Below are positions 26,075 to 34,121 of a stretch of DNA of 64,000 nucleotides, in pieces; the first letter of the stretch is position 1; each line of letters starts with the position of its first letter. This stretch comes from Skermanella stibiiresistens SB22 (GTDB lineage Bacteria > Pseudomonadota > Alphaproteobacteria > Azospirillales > Azospirillaceae). Below the pieces are notes generated by a model, which made no database searches, was not told the origin of the DNA, and saw nothing but the letters and a program-made list of their open reading frames with translations. The DNA lies in the NCBI RefSeq assembly GCF_000576635.1, contig NZ_AVFL01000008.1, forward strand, positions 186,001 through 250,000, given 5' to 3'. The position numbers and the translations under genes were made by a program.

Positions 26075-27187
26075 TCACGCGTTTTCGAGCGTCGGATAGT
26101 CGGTGTAGCCGCGCGCGTCGCCGCCGTAGAAGGTCGGGCGGTCGTAGCGGTTGAAGGGGGTGCCACGCCGCAGCCGTTCAACCAAGTCGGGGTTGGCGAC
26201 GAACAGCCGACCGAAGGCGACCAGATCGGCCTTGCCTTCGGCGACCGCCTCGGGAGCGGTCTCGCGCGTGAAGCCGCCGGCCGCGATGATCGTGCCGCCG
26301 AAAATCTTCTTGAAGCGCGACGAGGCGTCGGGGGCGTTGGCGTCCAACGCGTTGGTGTCGCTGTTCTGATCGGCACGGGGCTCGACCAGGTGCAGATACG
26401 CGAGACCGCGCTTGCCCAGTTCGGCCGTGACGTGATCGAACAGCGCGCCGGGGTTGTCGTCATGCATGTCGTTGAAGTGGCCCCAAGGCGACAGCCGGAC
26501 GCCGACCCGGTCGGCGCTCCAGGCGCCGGTCACGGCGTCGACCACCTCCAGCAGGAAGCGCGCGCGGTTCTCGATCGCGCCGCCATACTGGTCGTCGCGA
26601 CGGTTGGTGCCGGTCTGGAGGAACTGGTCGATCAGGTAGCCATTGGCGGAATGGATCTCGATGCCATCGAAGCCAGCCGCTCGCGCGTTGACGGCGGCCT
26701 TCCGGAAGTCGTCGACGATGCCGGGGATCTCATCCAGGCGGAGCGCCCGCGGTGTTTCGAACGGCACCGGCTCGAACGTCCGGGTCATGTGCGTCCCGGC
26801 GGCGGGCACCGGCGAGGGAGCCACCGGCAAGGCGCCGTCCGGCTGCATGCTGGAATGGGAAATCCGGCCGGTATGCCAGATCTGGAGGAAGATCACGCCG
26901 CCCTTGGCGTGGACGGCGTCGGTGACCAGCCGCCAGCCTTCGACCTGTTCGGTGGAATGAATGCCGGGAGCGCCGGGATAGCCCGTCGCCTGCTTCGAAA
27001 TGTCGGTGGCTTCGGCGATGATCAAGCCACCGTTGGTGGCCCGCTGCCCATAATACTCGGCGTTCATCGCCTGCGGAACGTCGCCCGGCTGGCGCGAGCG
27101 CATCCGGGTCAGAGGCGGCATCGCGACCCGGTGCGACAACTCGACGGCACCGACGCGGATGGGTGTGAAAAGCGGATCGACTGACAT
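26075..27187 (-). CDS. Old yellow enzyme-type alkene reductase (NemA-like)
   Basis: A 370-residue FMN-dependent NAD(P)H reductase with a TIM barrel. The start is ATG 27187 (MSVDPLFTPIRVGAVELSHRVAMPPLTRMRS, the standard OYE N-terminus). Landmarks are EATDISKQATGYPGAPGIHS, LQIWHTGRISHSSMQPDG, DDFRKAAVNARAAGFDGIEIHSANGYLIDQFL (substrate-binding His/Asn pair), RAR-FLLEVVDAV, RVGVRLSPWGHFNDM and VAFGRLFVANPDLVERLR. It reduces activated C=C bonds of enones, maleimides or nitroesters in the cytosol. It is divergent from a LysR-type regulator across 157 bases that contain a perfect palindrome, so it is the likely regulatory target. Confidence 0.92.
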   Translation of the reverse strand: MSVDPLFTPIRVGAVELSHRVAMPPLTRMRSRQPGDVPQAMNAEYYGQRATNGGLIIAEATDISKQATGYPGAPGIHSTEQVEGWRLVTDAVHAKGGVIFLQIWHTGRISHSSMQPDGALPVAPSPVPAAGTHMTRTFEPVPFETPRALRLDEIPGIVDDFRKAAVNARAAGFDGIEIHSANGYLIDQFLQTGTNRRDDQYGGAIENRARFLLEVVDAVTGAWSADRVGVRLSPWGHFNDMHDDNPGALFDHVTAELGKRGLAYLHLVEPRADQNSDTNALDANAPDASSRFKKIFGGTIIAAGGFTRETAPEAVAEGKADLVAFGRLFVANPDLVERLRRGTPFNRYDRPTFYGGDARGYTDYPTLENA

Positions 27188-27264
27188 GGAAACTCTTTCT
27201 GCGATGGCGGCCCGACGGAAATGCGCGAGGCCGAAGCTTATCCTGACCCACCCAGATGGCATCT

Positions 27265-27286
27265 GACACCAATCCGTTGTAGTGTC
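27265..27286. promoter_or_regulatory. GACAC/GTGTC inverted repeat between reductase and LysR genes
   Basis: GACAC at 27265-27269 and GTGTC at 27282-27286 form an inverted repeat with a 12-base centre, next to the perfect palindrome. It may be a second, weaker binding site for the LysR-type protein, as is usual for such regulators. Confidence 0.3.
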
Positions 27287-27292
27287 GCCTTG

Positions 27293-27310
27293 TGACAAGC
27301 CGGCTTGTCA
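27293..27310. promoter_or_regulatory. Perfect 18-bp palindrome, candidate LysR operator
   Basis: TGACAAGCCGGCTTGTCA is a perfect palindrome between the divergent reductase and LysR genes. It overlaps the region immediately upstream of the regulator's -10 element, so binding there could both autorepress the regulator and control the reductase. Confidence 0.6.
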
Positions 27311-27315
27311 GAAAA

Positions 27316-27324
27316 TGATATAAT
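27316..27324 (+). promoter_or_regulatory. Extended -10 promoter of the LysR gene
   Basis: TGATATAAT is a consensus -10 hexamer with an upstream TGn extension. No -35 hexamer stands at 17 bases, which extended -10 promoters do not need. The coding start lies 20 bases downstream. Confidence 0.5.
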
Positions 27325-27344
27325 CCACGAGATGGGGCGCCGTG

Positions 27345-28232
27345 ATGGAAACCGATGAACTCGCCGTGCTCGTCCAAGCGGTCGCGGCCGGAAGCCTATC
27401 GGGTGCCGCGCGCCGCCTTGGGGTGACGCCGACCATCGCGAGCCGGCGCCTCGCCGCGCTGGAGGACCATCTGGGCGTCCGCCTGATGCATAGGACGACG
27501 CGCTCCGTGTCGCTCACTCCCGAGGGGGAGGCGTTGCTGCCGCATGCGCAGGCGATGCTGGAGATCGAGCAGATGGTACGCTGCCGCCTCGCTCCCGCCG
27601 ATTTGGGCGTCAGCGGCGTGCTGCGGGTCACGGCGCCCGCATCGTTCGGGCGCAAGATCGTGGCTCCGTTGGTGCCCGCCATGCTGGACGCGAACCCGGA
27701 ACTGCGCGTCGACCTGGAACTGACCGACAGCGTGGTGGATATCGTGGCGGCTGGGATCGATGTCGCCGTCCGGATCGGGCGGCTTCGGGAATCGACGCTG
27801 ATCGCGCGGCGGCTGGCACCGAACCCCCGCGTATTGTGCGCTTCGCCAATTTATCTGGAACGCCGGGGCACGCCTAGGACGGTCGAGGCCTTGGCCGATC
27901 ACGAGTGCCTCGTCTTGAGCGGAACCGGGAGCTGGCCGTTCGACGCCGGTGGCAAGGCGCGTGACATCAGGGTTTCGGGGCGCTTCGCCAGCAATAGCGT
28001 GGAAGCGATCCGCGAGGCCTGCATCGGCGGATTGGGCATCGCCCTGCTGTCGCGCTGGGATGTCGTGACCGAACTCAACACCGGAGCCCTGGTTCGGATT
28101 TGCTTGGAAACCCTCAATCCGCAGGAAATCTCGGTCTGGGCCGTCTATCCCAGCCCCCGCTTGGTGGCACCAAAGGTGCGGACGTTCATCACGTCCCTGG
28201 AACGGGCGTTGGGGAGATTGGATGGCACGTGA
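27345..28232 (+). CDS. LysR-type transcriptional regulator
   Basis: A 295-residue regulator. The N-terminal winged helix-turn-helix is LAVLVQAVAAGSLSGAARRLGVTPTIASRRLAALEDHLGVRLMHRTTRSVSLTPEG. A linker helix and a periplasmic-binding-like effector domain follow (SGVLRVTAPASFGRKIVAPLVPAML; VDIVAAGIDVAVRIGRL; LGIALLSRWDVV). I chose ATG 27345; a GTG lies one codon earlier. It is divergent from the alkene reductase gene with a shared palindromic region, the classic LysR/target layout. It therefore probably controls that reductase in response to an electrophile. Confidence 0.9.
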   Translation: METDELAVLVQAVAAGSLSGAARRLGVTPTIASRRLAALEDHLGVRLMHRTTRSVSLTPEGEALLPHAQAMLEIEQMVRCRLAPADLGVSGVLRVTAPASFGRKIVAPLVPAMLDANPELRVDLELTDSVVDIVAAGIDVAVRIGRLRESTLIARRLAPNPRVLCASPIYLERRGTPRTVEALADHECLVLSGTGSWPFDAGGKARDIRVSGRFASNSVEAIREACIGGLGIALLSRWDVVTELNTGALVRICLETLNPQEISVWAVYPSPRLVAPKVRTFITSLERALGRLDGT

Positions 28233-28751
28233 GGTTGGCGCCAAGAGGTCGTGAGATCGACGAGGCTCCACCGCCCGCGGCCAGGGCGGTATCTACGGAC
28301 GGTGAAGCCTAGTCCAATCCGGGGTCTCCTCTGACGGAGAAGCCGGGTCATGGTCCCGGCTGATGCAAGATCGCTCCCGCGTGCCGCCGACGGGCGACTG
28401 AGACTGATCATGCCTCAAGCGGGGCGGTTGCGGTATGAACGCATTCACATGATTTCGCACTCTCCAGCTGTATCGCGCCGGAGTGCCGCGCACGGGCCAC
28501 TTGGCCATCCAGTGGAGTCGGAAGAAGTGGTTCTATTTAAATAAAATGCATTTCAATTACTTCCAATGGTTGATCGGATAAGCTGTAAGCCCTGATCCCT
28601 AAGGTGTCACATAATAGGAACACCAGATGTTTTCGGTAGTGGAAGTACCGGCGAAAACAGTTTGTTAACCACGTCAGCCTAGCCTTTGCCAAAGCCGGAT
28701 CGACAAGCTTTCCGGCTCGAAGCCTACAACTTTATCGGGAAGGCAGGCTTG
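28233..28751. ncRNA. Structured intergenic region, possible non-coding RNA or long leader
   Basis: 519 bases with no credible protein gene but an unusual density of perfect stems. AGGCT/AGCCT (28263-28310) encloses CACC/GGTG and GCCC/GGGC. TCTCC/GGAGA is at 28325-28340. GCCGGG/CCCGGC is at 28342-28360, GCACTC/GAGTGC at 28457-28486 and CCACT/AGTGG at 28497-28515. GTTTTCG/CGAAAAC at 28629-28658 is followed by TTTGTT, terminator-like on the plus strand. Between the last two is an AT-rich block (TATTTAAATAAAATGCATTT, 28536-28555) suited to a promoter for the penicillin-binding protein gene. I do not match it to 6S, SRP, RNase P or a known riboswitch. The RNA call is inference. Confidence 0.3.
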
Positions 28752-31742
28752 ATGGGTCGCTTCGGTTGGGAGCGCTGGCTGATCGGTGGGGTGCTCGTCG
28801 CCGCGGCATCCGGCATCGGTTGGGTGGGCTACCAGGAGATGCAAACCTCCTGGCTGCAGGCCGGCGTGTTGACCAAATACGGTGAGACGCTCACCTATGG
28901 GGTCGATCAAGGCGCCAGCGCGCTGGTCAAATACCCGACCCAAGGTCCCTACAACGAACGCCTCGGCTATACCGAGATCCCCAAGGCCATCAAAGGCTTG
29001 ACGGACGAGGGCTTCCGGATCGAGCAGCAGGCCCGGACCTCGCCCGAACTGGCGGATTTCGTGGAGTATGGCGGGTTCGCCGTGTTCCGCGAGAAGACCC
29101 GCGCCGGGCTGACGCTGAAGGACCGCAACGGCTCGATCCTCTACGCGGCGCGCTATCCCGAGCGCGTCTACGACGACTTCGACAGCGTGCCGCCCCTGGT
29201 GGTCAACACGCTGCTGTTCATCGAGAACAGGGAGCTGTTGGACCCGACCTTCCCCAAGCGCAACCCGGCGGTCGAATGGGACCGCTTCGCCCTGGCGATC
29301 CTGGGCCTGCCCGCCCAGTGGATCAATCCTGGCATGCGGATTCCCGGCGGCAGCACGCTGGCGACCCAGATCGAGAAGTACCGCCATTCGCCGGACGGCC
29401 AGACCTCCGGAGCCACGGAGAAGCTGCGCCAGATGATCTCGGCCAGTGTCCGGGCCTACCTGGATGGTCAGGACACCACCTTCGCCCGGCGCCGCATCGT
29501 CGTCGACTATCTCAACTCCACTCCCCTGACCGCCCGCCTTGGCTTCGGCGAGGTCAACGGCCTGGGCGACGGGCTGTGGGCGTGGTACGGCACCGACTTC
29601 AAGGACGCCAACGCGATCCTGCGGCAGACGCCCCAAAACAGCCTGGAGGCGATGAGGCGCGCTGAGATCTACAAGCAGGTGCTGAGCCTGCTGCTGGCCC
29701 AACGCCGGCCGACCCATTACTTGATCGCCGATCGAAACTCCCTCAACGATCTGGCCGACAGCCACCTGCGCCTGCTGGCGTCGCAGGGCTCGATCTCCGA
29801 CGAACTGCGCGACGCGGCGCTGGGCATCAAGTTGCGCTTCCGGAATGACGCGCCGCTCCCGCCATCGATTTCGTTCGTGGAACAGAAGGCGGTCAACGCG
29901 ATCCGCACCCGCCTGCTCGGCATGCTGGGCGTGCCGAGCCTCTACCAGCTCGACCGCTTCGATCTGACGGCGGAAACCAGCCTGGATGGCCCGACCCAGC
30001 AGCGCATGGTCGACGTGCTGGCCAAGCTGAACGAGCCCGGGTTCATCGAGACGCTGGGCATGGCCGGTTTCCGCCTGCTCGATGCCGGCAAGAACGACCT
30101 GCACAAGGTGATCTACAGCGTCATGCTGTACGAGCGCGGTCCCAGCGCCAACTATGTCCGCATCCAGGCCGACAACCTGGACCGGCCGCTCGACATCAAC
30201 GAGGGCGCCAAGCTCGACCTCGGCTCCACCGCCAAGCTGCGGACGCTGATCACCTATCTGGAGATCATCTCGGAACTGCACGGACGCTACGGCCACCTGC
30301 CGCGCCCGCAGCTCCGCTCCGTCTCGCTGGATGCCACCGACAACCTGACCCGCTGGGTGTCCACATATCTGTCGGATGCCGCCGACCGCGGCCTGCCGGC
30401 ATTGCTCGCCGCCGCGATGGAACGCCGCTACTCGGCCAGTCCGGGCGAACGCTTCTTCACCGGCGGCGGCGTCCACACCTTCGTGAACTTCGACGACAAG
30501 GACAACGGCTCGATACCGACGGTGACCGAGTCGCTACGCAGTTCGATCAACCTGCCCTTCATCCGCATGATGCGCGACATCGTTCAATACTACGTCGCGG
30601 AGGGCGCCGAGGACGCTGGCGGCACCTTGCTTTCCGACCCAGCCAACCCCGCGCGGCAAGCCTATCTGGAACAGTTCGCGGACAAGGAGGGCAGCCACTT
30701 CCTCAACGGCTTCCACAGCGACTACCGCGGCAAGTCGCCGGACGAGGCGCTGGCCCTGCTCGCCACCCGTGTCCGTCCAGTCCCGCACCGGCTCGCCACC
30801 GCCTTCCTGTCGGTTCGCCCCAAGGCCAGTCTCGCCGAGTTCACCCGGTTCATGCGCGACCGCCTGCCCAAGGGCGACCTGAGCGATCAGGTGTTGGAGC
30901 GGCTGTTCGAGAAGTACGGCAAGGACAAGTGGAACCTGGCGGATCGCGGCTACATCACGGGCGTTCATCCGCTCCAGCTATGGCTCGTGGAGTACCTGCA
31001 GGATCATCCGGACGCGAAGCGGAGCGAGGTCATCATGGCCAGCGCCGACGAGCGGCAGGAAACCTATTCCTGGCTGTTCAAGACCAGCCGAAAGCAGGCC
31101 CAGGACACCCGCATCCGGATCCTGCTCGAGGCGGAGGCCTTCCAGCGCATCCACAAGTCCTGGGCGCGCCTTGGCTATCCCTTCGACAGCCTGACCCCCT
31201 CCTACGCCACCGCGATCGGCAGCTCCGCCGACCGGCCCGGCGCCTTGGCCGACCTGATGGGCGTCATCGTCTCCGATGGCATCAAGGTCCCAACCCTGCG
31301 GGTCGAGCGGCTTCATTTCGCGACCGGAACGCCCTACGAGGCGGTGCTGGGCTTCGATCCCAAGCCGGGGGAGCGGGTGCTGACCCCGGAGATCACGCAG
31401 ACGGTCCGCAAAGCCTTGCAGGACGTGGTGGAGAACGGCACCGCCCGCCGCGTGCGCGGCGCCTTCACGGCATCCGACGGGCAACCGCTGATCATGGGCG
31501 GCAAGACCGGCACCGGCGACCACCGCTATGGCGACCGCGTGATGGCGCGGACCGCGACTTTCGTCTTCTACATCGGCGACCGCTTCTTCGGCACCATCAC
31601 CGCCCATGTCGCCGGCCCGGAAGCCGCCCGCTACAAGTTCACCAGCGCCCTGCCCGCCCAGCTGCTCAAGTCGTTGGCCCCCGTCATCCAACCCCTGATC
31701 GAACGCCCGGTGGCGACCCAGACGGTGGACCGGGGGCACTGA
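28752..31742 (+). CDS. Large class A penicillin-binding protein-like transglycosylase/transpeptidase
   Basis: 996 residues from ATG 28752; an in-frame TTG at 28686 is less likely. One N-terminal membrane anchor (WLIGGVLVAAASGIGWVGY) is followed by a GT51-like domain with GGSTLATQIEKY and RRRIVVDYLNSTPL. Its first motif reads LFIENRELLDPTF rather than the canonical ED-x2-F-x2-H-x-G. The transpeptidase domain has the SxxK active site in LDLGSTAKL, the SxN in RSSINLPF and the KTG in GGKTGTGD. An insertion of roughly 300 residues lies between SxN and KTG. It should act in periplasmic peptidoglycan synthesis. The length exceeds the usual 650-850 residues. It stands alone between a structured intergenic region and the broken toxin gene. 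Confidence 0.85.
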   Translation: MGRFGWERWLIGGVLVAAASGIGWVGYQEMQTSWLQAGVLTKYGETLTYGVDQGASALVKYPTQGPYNERLGYTEIPKAIKGLTDEGFRIEQQARTSPELADFVEYGGFAVFREKTRAGLTLKDRNGSILYAARYPERVYDDFDSVPPLVVNTLLFIENRELLDPTFPKRNPAVEWDRFALAILGLPAQWINPGMRIPGGSTLATQIEKYRHSPDGQTSGATEKLRQMISASVRAYLDGQDTTFARRRIVVDYLNSTPLTARLGFGEVNGLGDGLWAWYGTDFKDANAILRQTPQNSLEAMRRAEIYKQVLSLLLAQRRPTHYLIADRNSLNDLADSHLRLLASQGSISDELRDAALGIKLRFRNDAPLPPSISFVEQKAVNAIRTRLLGMLGVPSLYQLDRFDLTAETSLDGPTQQRMVDVLAKLNEPGFIETLGMAGFRLLDAGKNDLHKVIYSVMLYERGPSANYVRIQADNLDRPLDINEGAKLDLGSTAKLRTLITYLEIISELHGRYGHLPRPQLRSVSLDATDNLTRWVSTYLSDAADRGLPALLAAAMERRYSASPGERFFTGGGVHTFVNFDDKDNGSIPTVTESLRSSINLPFIRMMRDIVQYYVAEGAEDAGGTLLSDPANPARQAYLEQFADKEGSHFLNGFHSDYRGKSPDEALALLATRVRPVPHRLATAFLSVRPKASLAEFTRFMRDRLPKGDLSDQVLERLFEKYGKDKWNLADRGYITGVHPLQLWLVEYLQDHPDAKRSEVIMASADERQETYSWLFKTSRKQAQDTRIRILLEAEAFQRIHKSWARLGYPFDSLTPSYATAIGSSADRPGALADLMGVIVSDGIKVPTLRVERLHFATGTPYEAVLGFDPKPGERVLTPEITQTVRKALQDVVENGTARRVRGAFTASDGQPLIMGGKTGTGDHRYGDRVMARTATFVFYIGDRFFGTITAHVAGPEAARYKFTSALPAQLLKSLAPVIQPLIERPVATQTVDRGH

Positions 31743-31751
31743 GCGGCGGCT

Positions 31752-32205
31752 TCACCAGAAGCCGCGTCTGTTCAGGACTTGGCGGCGAGCCGCTTGGGCG
31801 ACCAATGCTTCCAGCTCTCGTCGAAGGCGCGGAGGCGCCTGGGTTCCGGCCTTGCATCCTTGTTGATCATCACGATCGATCATTGGGAAAAACGCGGGCA
31901 CCAAGGGTAATCGGGCCACAAGACGTCCATCGAAACGGAATGCGTTCGGCTGTCCAAGCGCGGCTGCTTCTCTAGAAGAGAAGTCGCGTACTCCCATGGG
32001 GAGGGTAGGCCCGACAGGATCGAAGGTCGTCGTCGTGTAGACCGCGACCTCCCATCTCTCTTGCGTATGGTGCTCTCGTTGTCCCGTGACGATGGCTAGC
32101 AAGTAAACAATATGCTGGTCGTCAGGTGGTGTTCTGGGCTTCTCACGATAAGGGAAGCGGCAGAAGACGAAGTCTCCAGCCTCATACCCCGCTATTTGAG
32201 ATCAT
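31752..32205 (-). pseudogene. Frameshifted toxin gene of a toxin-antitoxin pair (PemK/MazF-like, tentative)
   Basis: ATG 32205 overlaps the antitoxin stop in an ATGA arrangement and reads MISNSGV-stop. If one G of the GGGG run at 32187-32190 is removed, the frame continues YEAGDFVFCRFPYREKPRTP and runs 144 codons to the stop at 31752. There is no ATG, GTG or TTG to start that long frame upstream. The GDxVxxRFPYxE opening is the pattern of PemK/MazF-type mRNA-cleaving toxins, though the rest (WEVAVYTTTTFD; ARLPLVPAFFPMIDRDD) is weakly similar at best. So either the toxin has been inactivated by a +1 shift or the base is a sequencing error. A reset by ribosomal slippage on GGGG is possible but unlikely. 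Confidence 0.55.
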
Positions 32206-32786
32206 CCTTCTTTAGCATCGTAGCCGAGCAATTCCATGCTGATCGCGCGCCGCGCCTCATAATCCTCATCGCTCTCATCGACATTCCGTTCAACTTCAAA
32301 TTCAGTTGGAAATTGCGCCATGAAGCTATCAGCTAAATCCCTGGTGTCATCGAAAGCTTCATTGACTTCAATTCGTCGCGCATCCTGCTCCGCCTTATAA
32401 CAGAGCACGTCCGACAGGAGGATCTTTCTTCTGTTTCCCACCCGCCGACACGGAATTTTTCCCTCATCGATCAGCGATATCAGGTAAGGACGCGAAACCT
32501 TCAGAATGTCAGCCGCCTTTGTGGATGTGACCTCGCCGTCGGCTGAGAGGATATCCAGCAAAACGGCCAATTCGGCACTCTTGTCCGAAGCCAGCAGACG
32601 GGAGAAGCATTCGAAATAGCCGCTCATTTCAGGGCCGATGAGAATTGCCCCACCTTGACGCCCCTCCACTTCCAAGCGGACGTTACGGTCCTCGCGGATC
32701 GCCAAAGTGAACGACTCCGCAGCCTGGGAGGCGATGTCAGGATCGACAACCCCGCCGGATCCACGCTTGAGCATCGTATGGCCCAT
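32202..32786 (-). CDS. Antitoxin-like protein with excisionase-type helix-turn-helix
   Basis: A 194-residue protein. A strong GGAGGA site lies just before ATG 32786. The middle carries a MerR/excisionase-type DNA-binding domain ([54 protein letters not shown], about residues 79-130). The acidic C-terminus ([23 protein letters not shown]) is typical of an antitoxin that wraps its toxin. The N-terminus ([27 protein letters not shown]) may dimerise. The stop overlaps the next gene's start, as in toxin-antitoxin operons. The DNA is visibly less GC-rich (about half) than its neighbours, suggesting horizontal acquisition. Confidence 0.7.
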   Translation of the reverse strand: MGHTMLKRGSGGVVDPDIASQAAESFTLAIREDRNVRLEVEGRQGGAILIGPEMSGYFECFSRLLASDKSAELAVLLDILSADGEVTSTKAADILKVSRPYLISLIDEGKIPCRRVGNRRKILLSDVLCYKAEQDARRIEVNEAFDDTRDLADSFMAQFPTEFEVERNVDESDEDYEARRAISMELLGYDAKEG

Positions 32787-32820
32787 CGAGCTGTCCTCCA
32801 GAAAAATGCCGCTTCACCGC

Positions 32821-32849
32821 ATTATCCGCAATATATGAAATAAGTGCAA
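32821..32849 (-). promoter_or_regulatory. Promoter of the antitoxin gene
   Basis: On the minus strand TTGCAC (-35; 32849-32844) and GATAAT (-10; 32826-32821) are exactly 17 bases apart, with the antitoxin ATG 35 bases further on. The AT-rich spacer (TTATTTCATATATTGCG) stands out from the GC-rich surroundings. Confidence 0.6.
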
Positions 32850-32899
32850 CAGCCGTAGCTGACGGTTGGCGGGGGTGCGTCGGTCTACACCTGACGTCC

Positions 32900-34039
32900 T
32901 CACGTCAAATGGTCCGCCTCCAGGTAGTCCTCGGCCTGCATCTCCATCAGGCGGCTGACGGTGCGCTGGAATTCGAAGGCATGCAGGCCCTCGCTGTAAA
33001 GGGACTCCGGCGGGCCGGCGGCGGCGATGATGGTCTTGACCTTGTGCTCGTAGAGCGAGTCGATCAGCGTCATGAAGCGCTTGGCCTCGTTGCGTTGCGC
33101 CTCCCTCAGCTTGGGCACGCCGTCGATGATGACGGTGTGGAAATGTGTCGCGATCGCCAGGTAGTCGCCGGCCCCCAGTGGCTTGGCGCAAAGCTCCGCG
33201 AAGCCGAAGCGGGCGACGCCGCGTGCCGCTTGCGGAACCTCGACCTTGCGACCCTGGGCGGTCAGGCTGCACGGAGCGGCCTTGACGCCCTGGGTCAGGG
33301 TGTCGAACAGGTCGGCCAGCGCGCGGTCGGTGGCGGGACCCTCGGGGCAATAGTAGACCTTCGTTCCCTTCAGGCGATCGCGGCGGTAATCGGTCGGACC
33401 CGAGAGTTCGACGATGTCCACCTTCTCCTTCAACAGGCGGATGAAAGGCAGGAACAGGTCGCGCTGGAGACCGTCCTTGTACAGGTCGTCGGGCGCCCAG
33501 TTGGAGGTCGCCACCACCACCACGCCCAGGTCGAACAGGGCGGTGAACAGGCGGCCGAGGATCATCGCGTCGGCGATGTCGGTGACGTGGAACTCGTCGA
33601 AGCACAGCAGCCACGCCTCGTCCGCCAATTCCCTGGCGAGATCGGGGATCGTCTCGTCCACGCTCTTGCCGCCGGCGACGCCCTCCTCCTTGGCGGCTTG
33701 GCGCTGGCGGTGCATCCGGTCGTGCACCTCGATCATGAAGGCGTGGAAATGGACGCGCCGCCGCCGTTCGACCGGCGCCGTCTCGAAGAACAGGTCCATC
33801 AGCATGGACTTGCCACGCCCAACATCACCGTAGATATACAGCCCCTGCGGCGCCGGGTCTGGCCTGCGGGTCAGGCCGAAACGGGCGCGCCAGCCGACCT
33901 TGCCCATCGCCGGCCTGTAGTCGCGCAGCGCCTGGAAGAGCGACTGCAACCGCTCGGCCGCGTATTCCTGCGCGGCGTCGGCCTTGAGGGTGCCGGTACC
34001 CCGGCGCGAACGATAAAGTGCTAGAGGGCCGTTTGGCAT
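32900..34039 (-). CDS. zapE: Cell division protein ZapE (AFG1-like ATPase)
   Basis: A 379-residue P-loop ATPase. ATG 34039 (MPNGPLALYRSRRGTGTLKADAAQEYAAERLQ) gives the normal length; longer in-frame extensions are rejected. Walker A is GLYIYGDVGRGKSMLMDLFF, a family signature. VHFHAFMIEVHDRMH follows it, Walker B is WLLCFDEFHVTDIADAM, and sensor-like VVATSNWAPDDLYKDGLQRDLFLPFI comes next. ZapE associates with the Z ring and is also implicated in envelope and respiratory quality control. It ends shortly before the toxin-antitoxin locus and is divergent from the nucleotidyltransferase-like gene. Confidence 0.92.
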   Translation of the reverse strand: MPNGPLALYRSRRGTGTLKADAAQEYAAERLQSLFQALRDYRPAMGKVGWRARFGLTRRPDPAPQGLYIYGDVGRGKSMLMDLFFETAPVERRRRVHFHAFMIEVHDRMHRQRQAAKEEGVAGGKSVDETIPDLARELADEAWLLCFDEFHVTDIADAMILGRLFTALFDLGVVVVATSNWAPDDLYKDGLQRDLFLPFIRLLKEKVDIVELSGPTDYRRDRLKGTKVYYCPEGPATDRALADLFDTLTQGVKAAPCSLTAQGRKVEVPQAARGVARFGFAELCAKPLGAGDYLAIATHFHTVIIDGVPKLREAQRNEAKRFMTLIDSLYEHKVKTIIAAAGPPESLYSEGLHAFEFQRTVSRLMEMQAEDYLEADHLT

Positions 34040-34121
34040 GGCGGGATGGACTGGACCTGGGAACCGGAAAGGACGCGCATACCTAGCGGAAACCGGCGCG
34101 GGGCGAAAGCGACTCGACGTC

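Noticed and set aside
27290-27324. TTGTGA or TTGTCA as -35 for the LysR promoter
   Set aside because: Spacing to TATAAT is 23 and 8 bases, both wrong; only the extended -10 is supported.
34038-34121. Upstream ATG for the nucleotidyltransferase-like gene overlapping the zapE start
   Set aside because: Possible but would overlap the zapE start codon by two bases and add residues with no family resemblance; ATG 34122 fits better.
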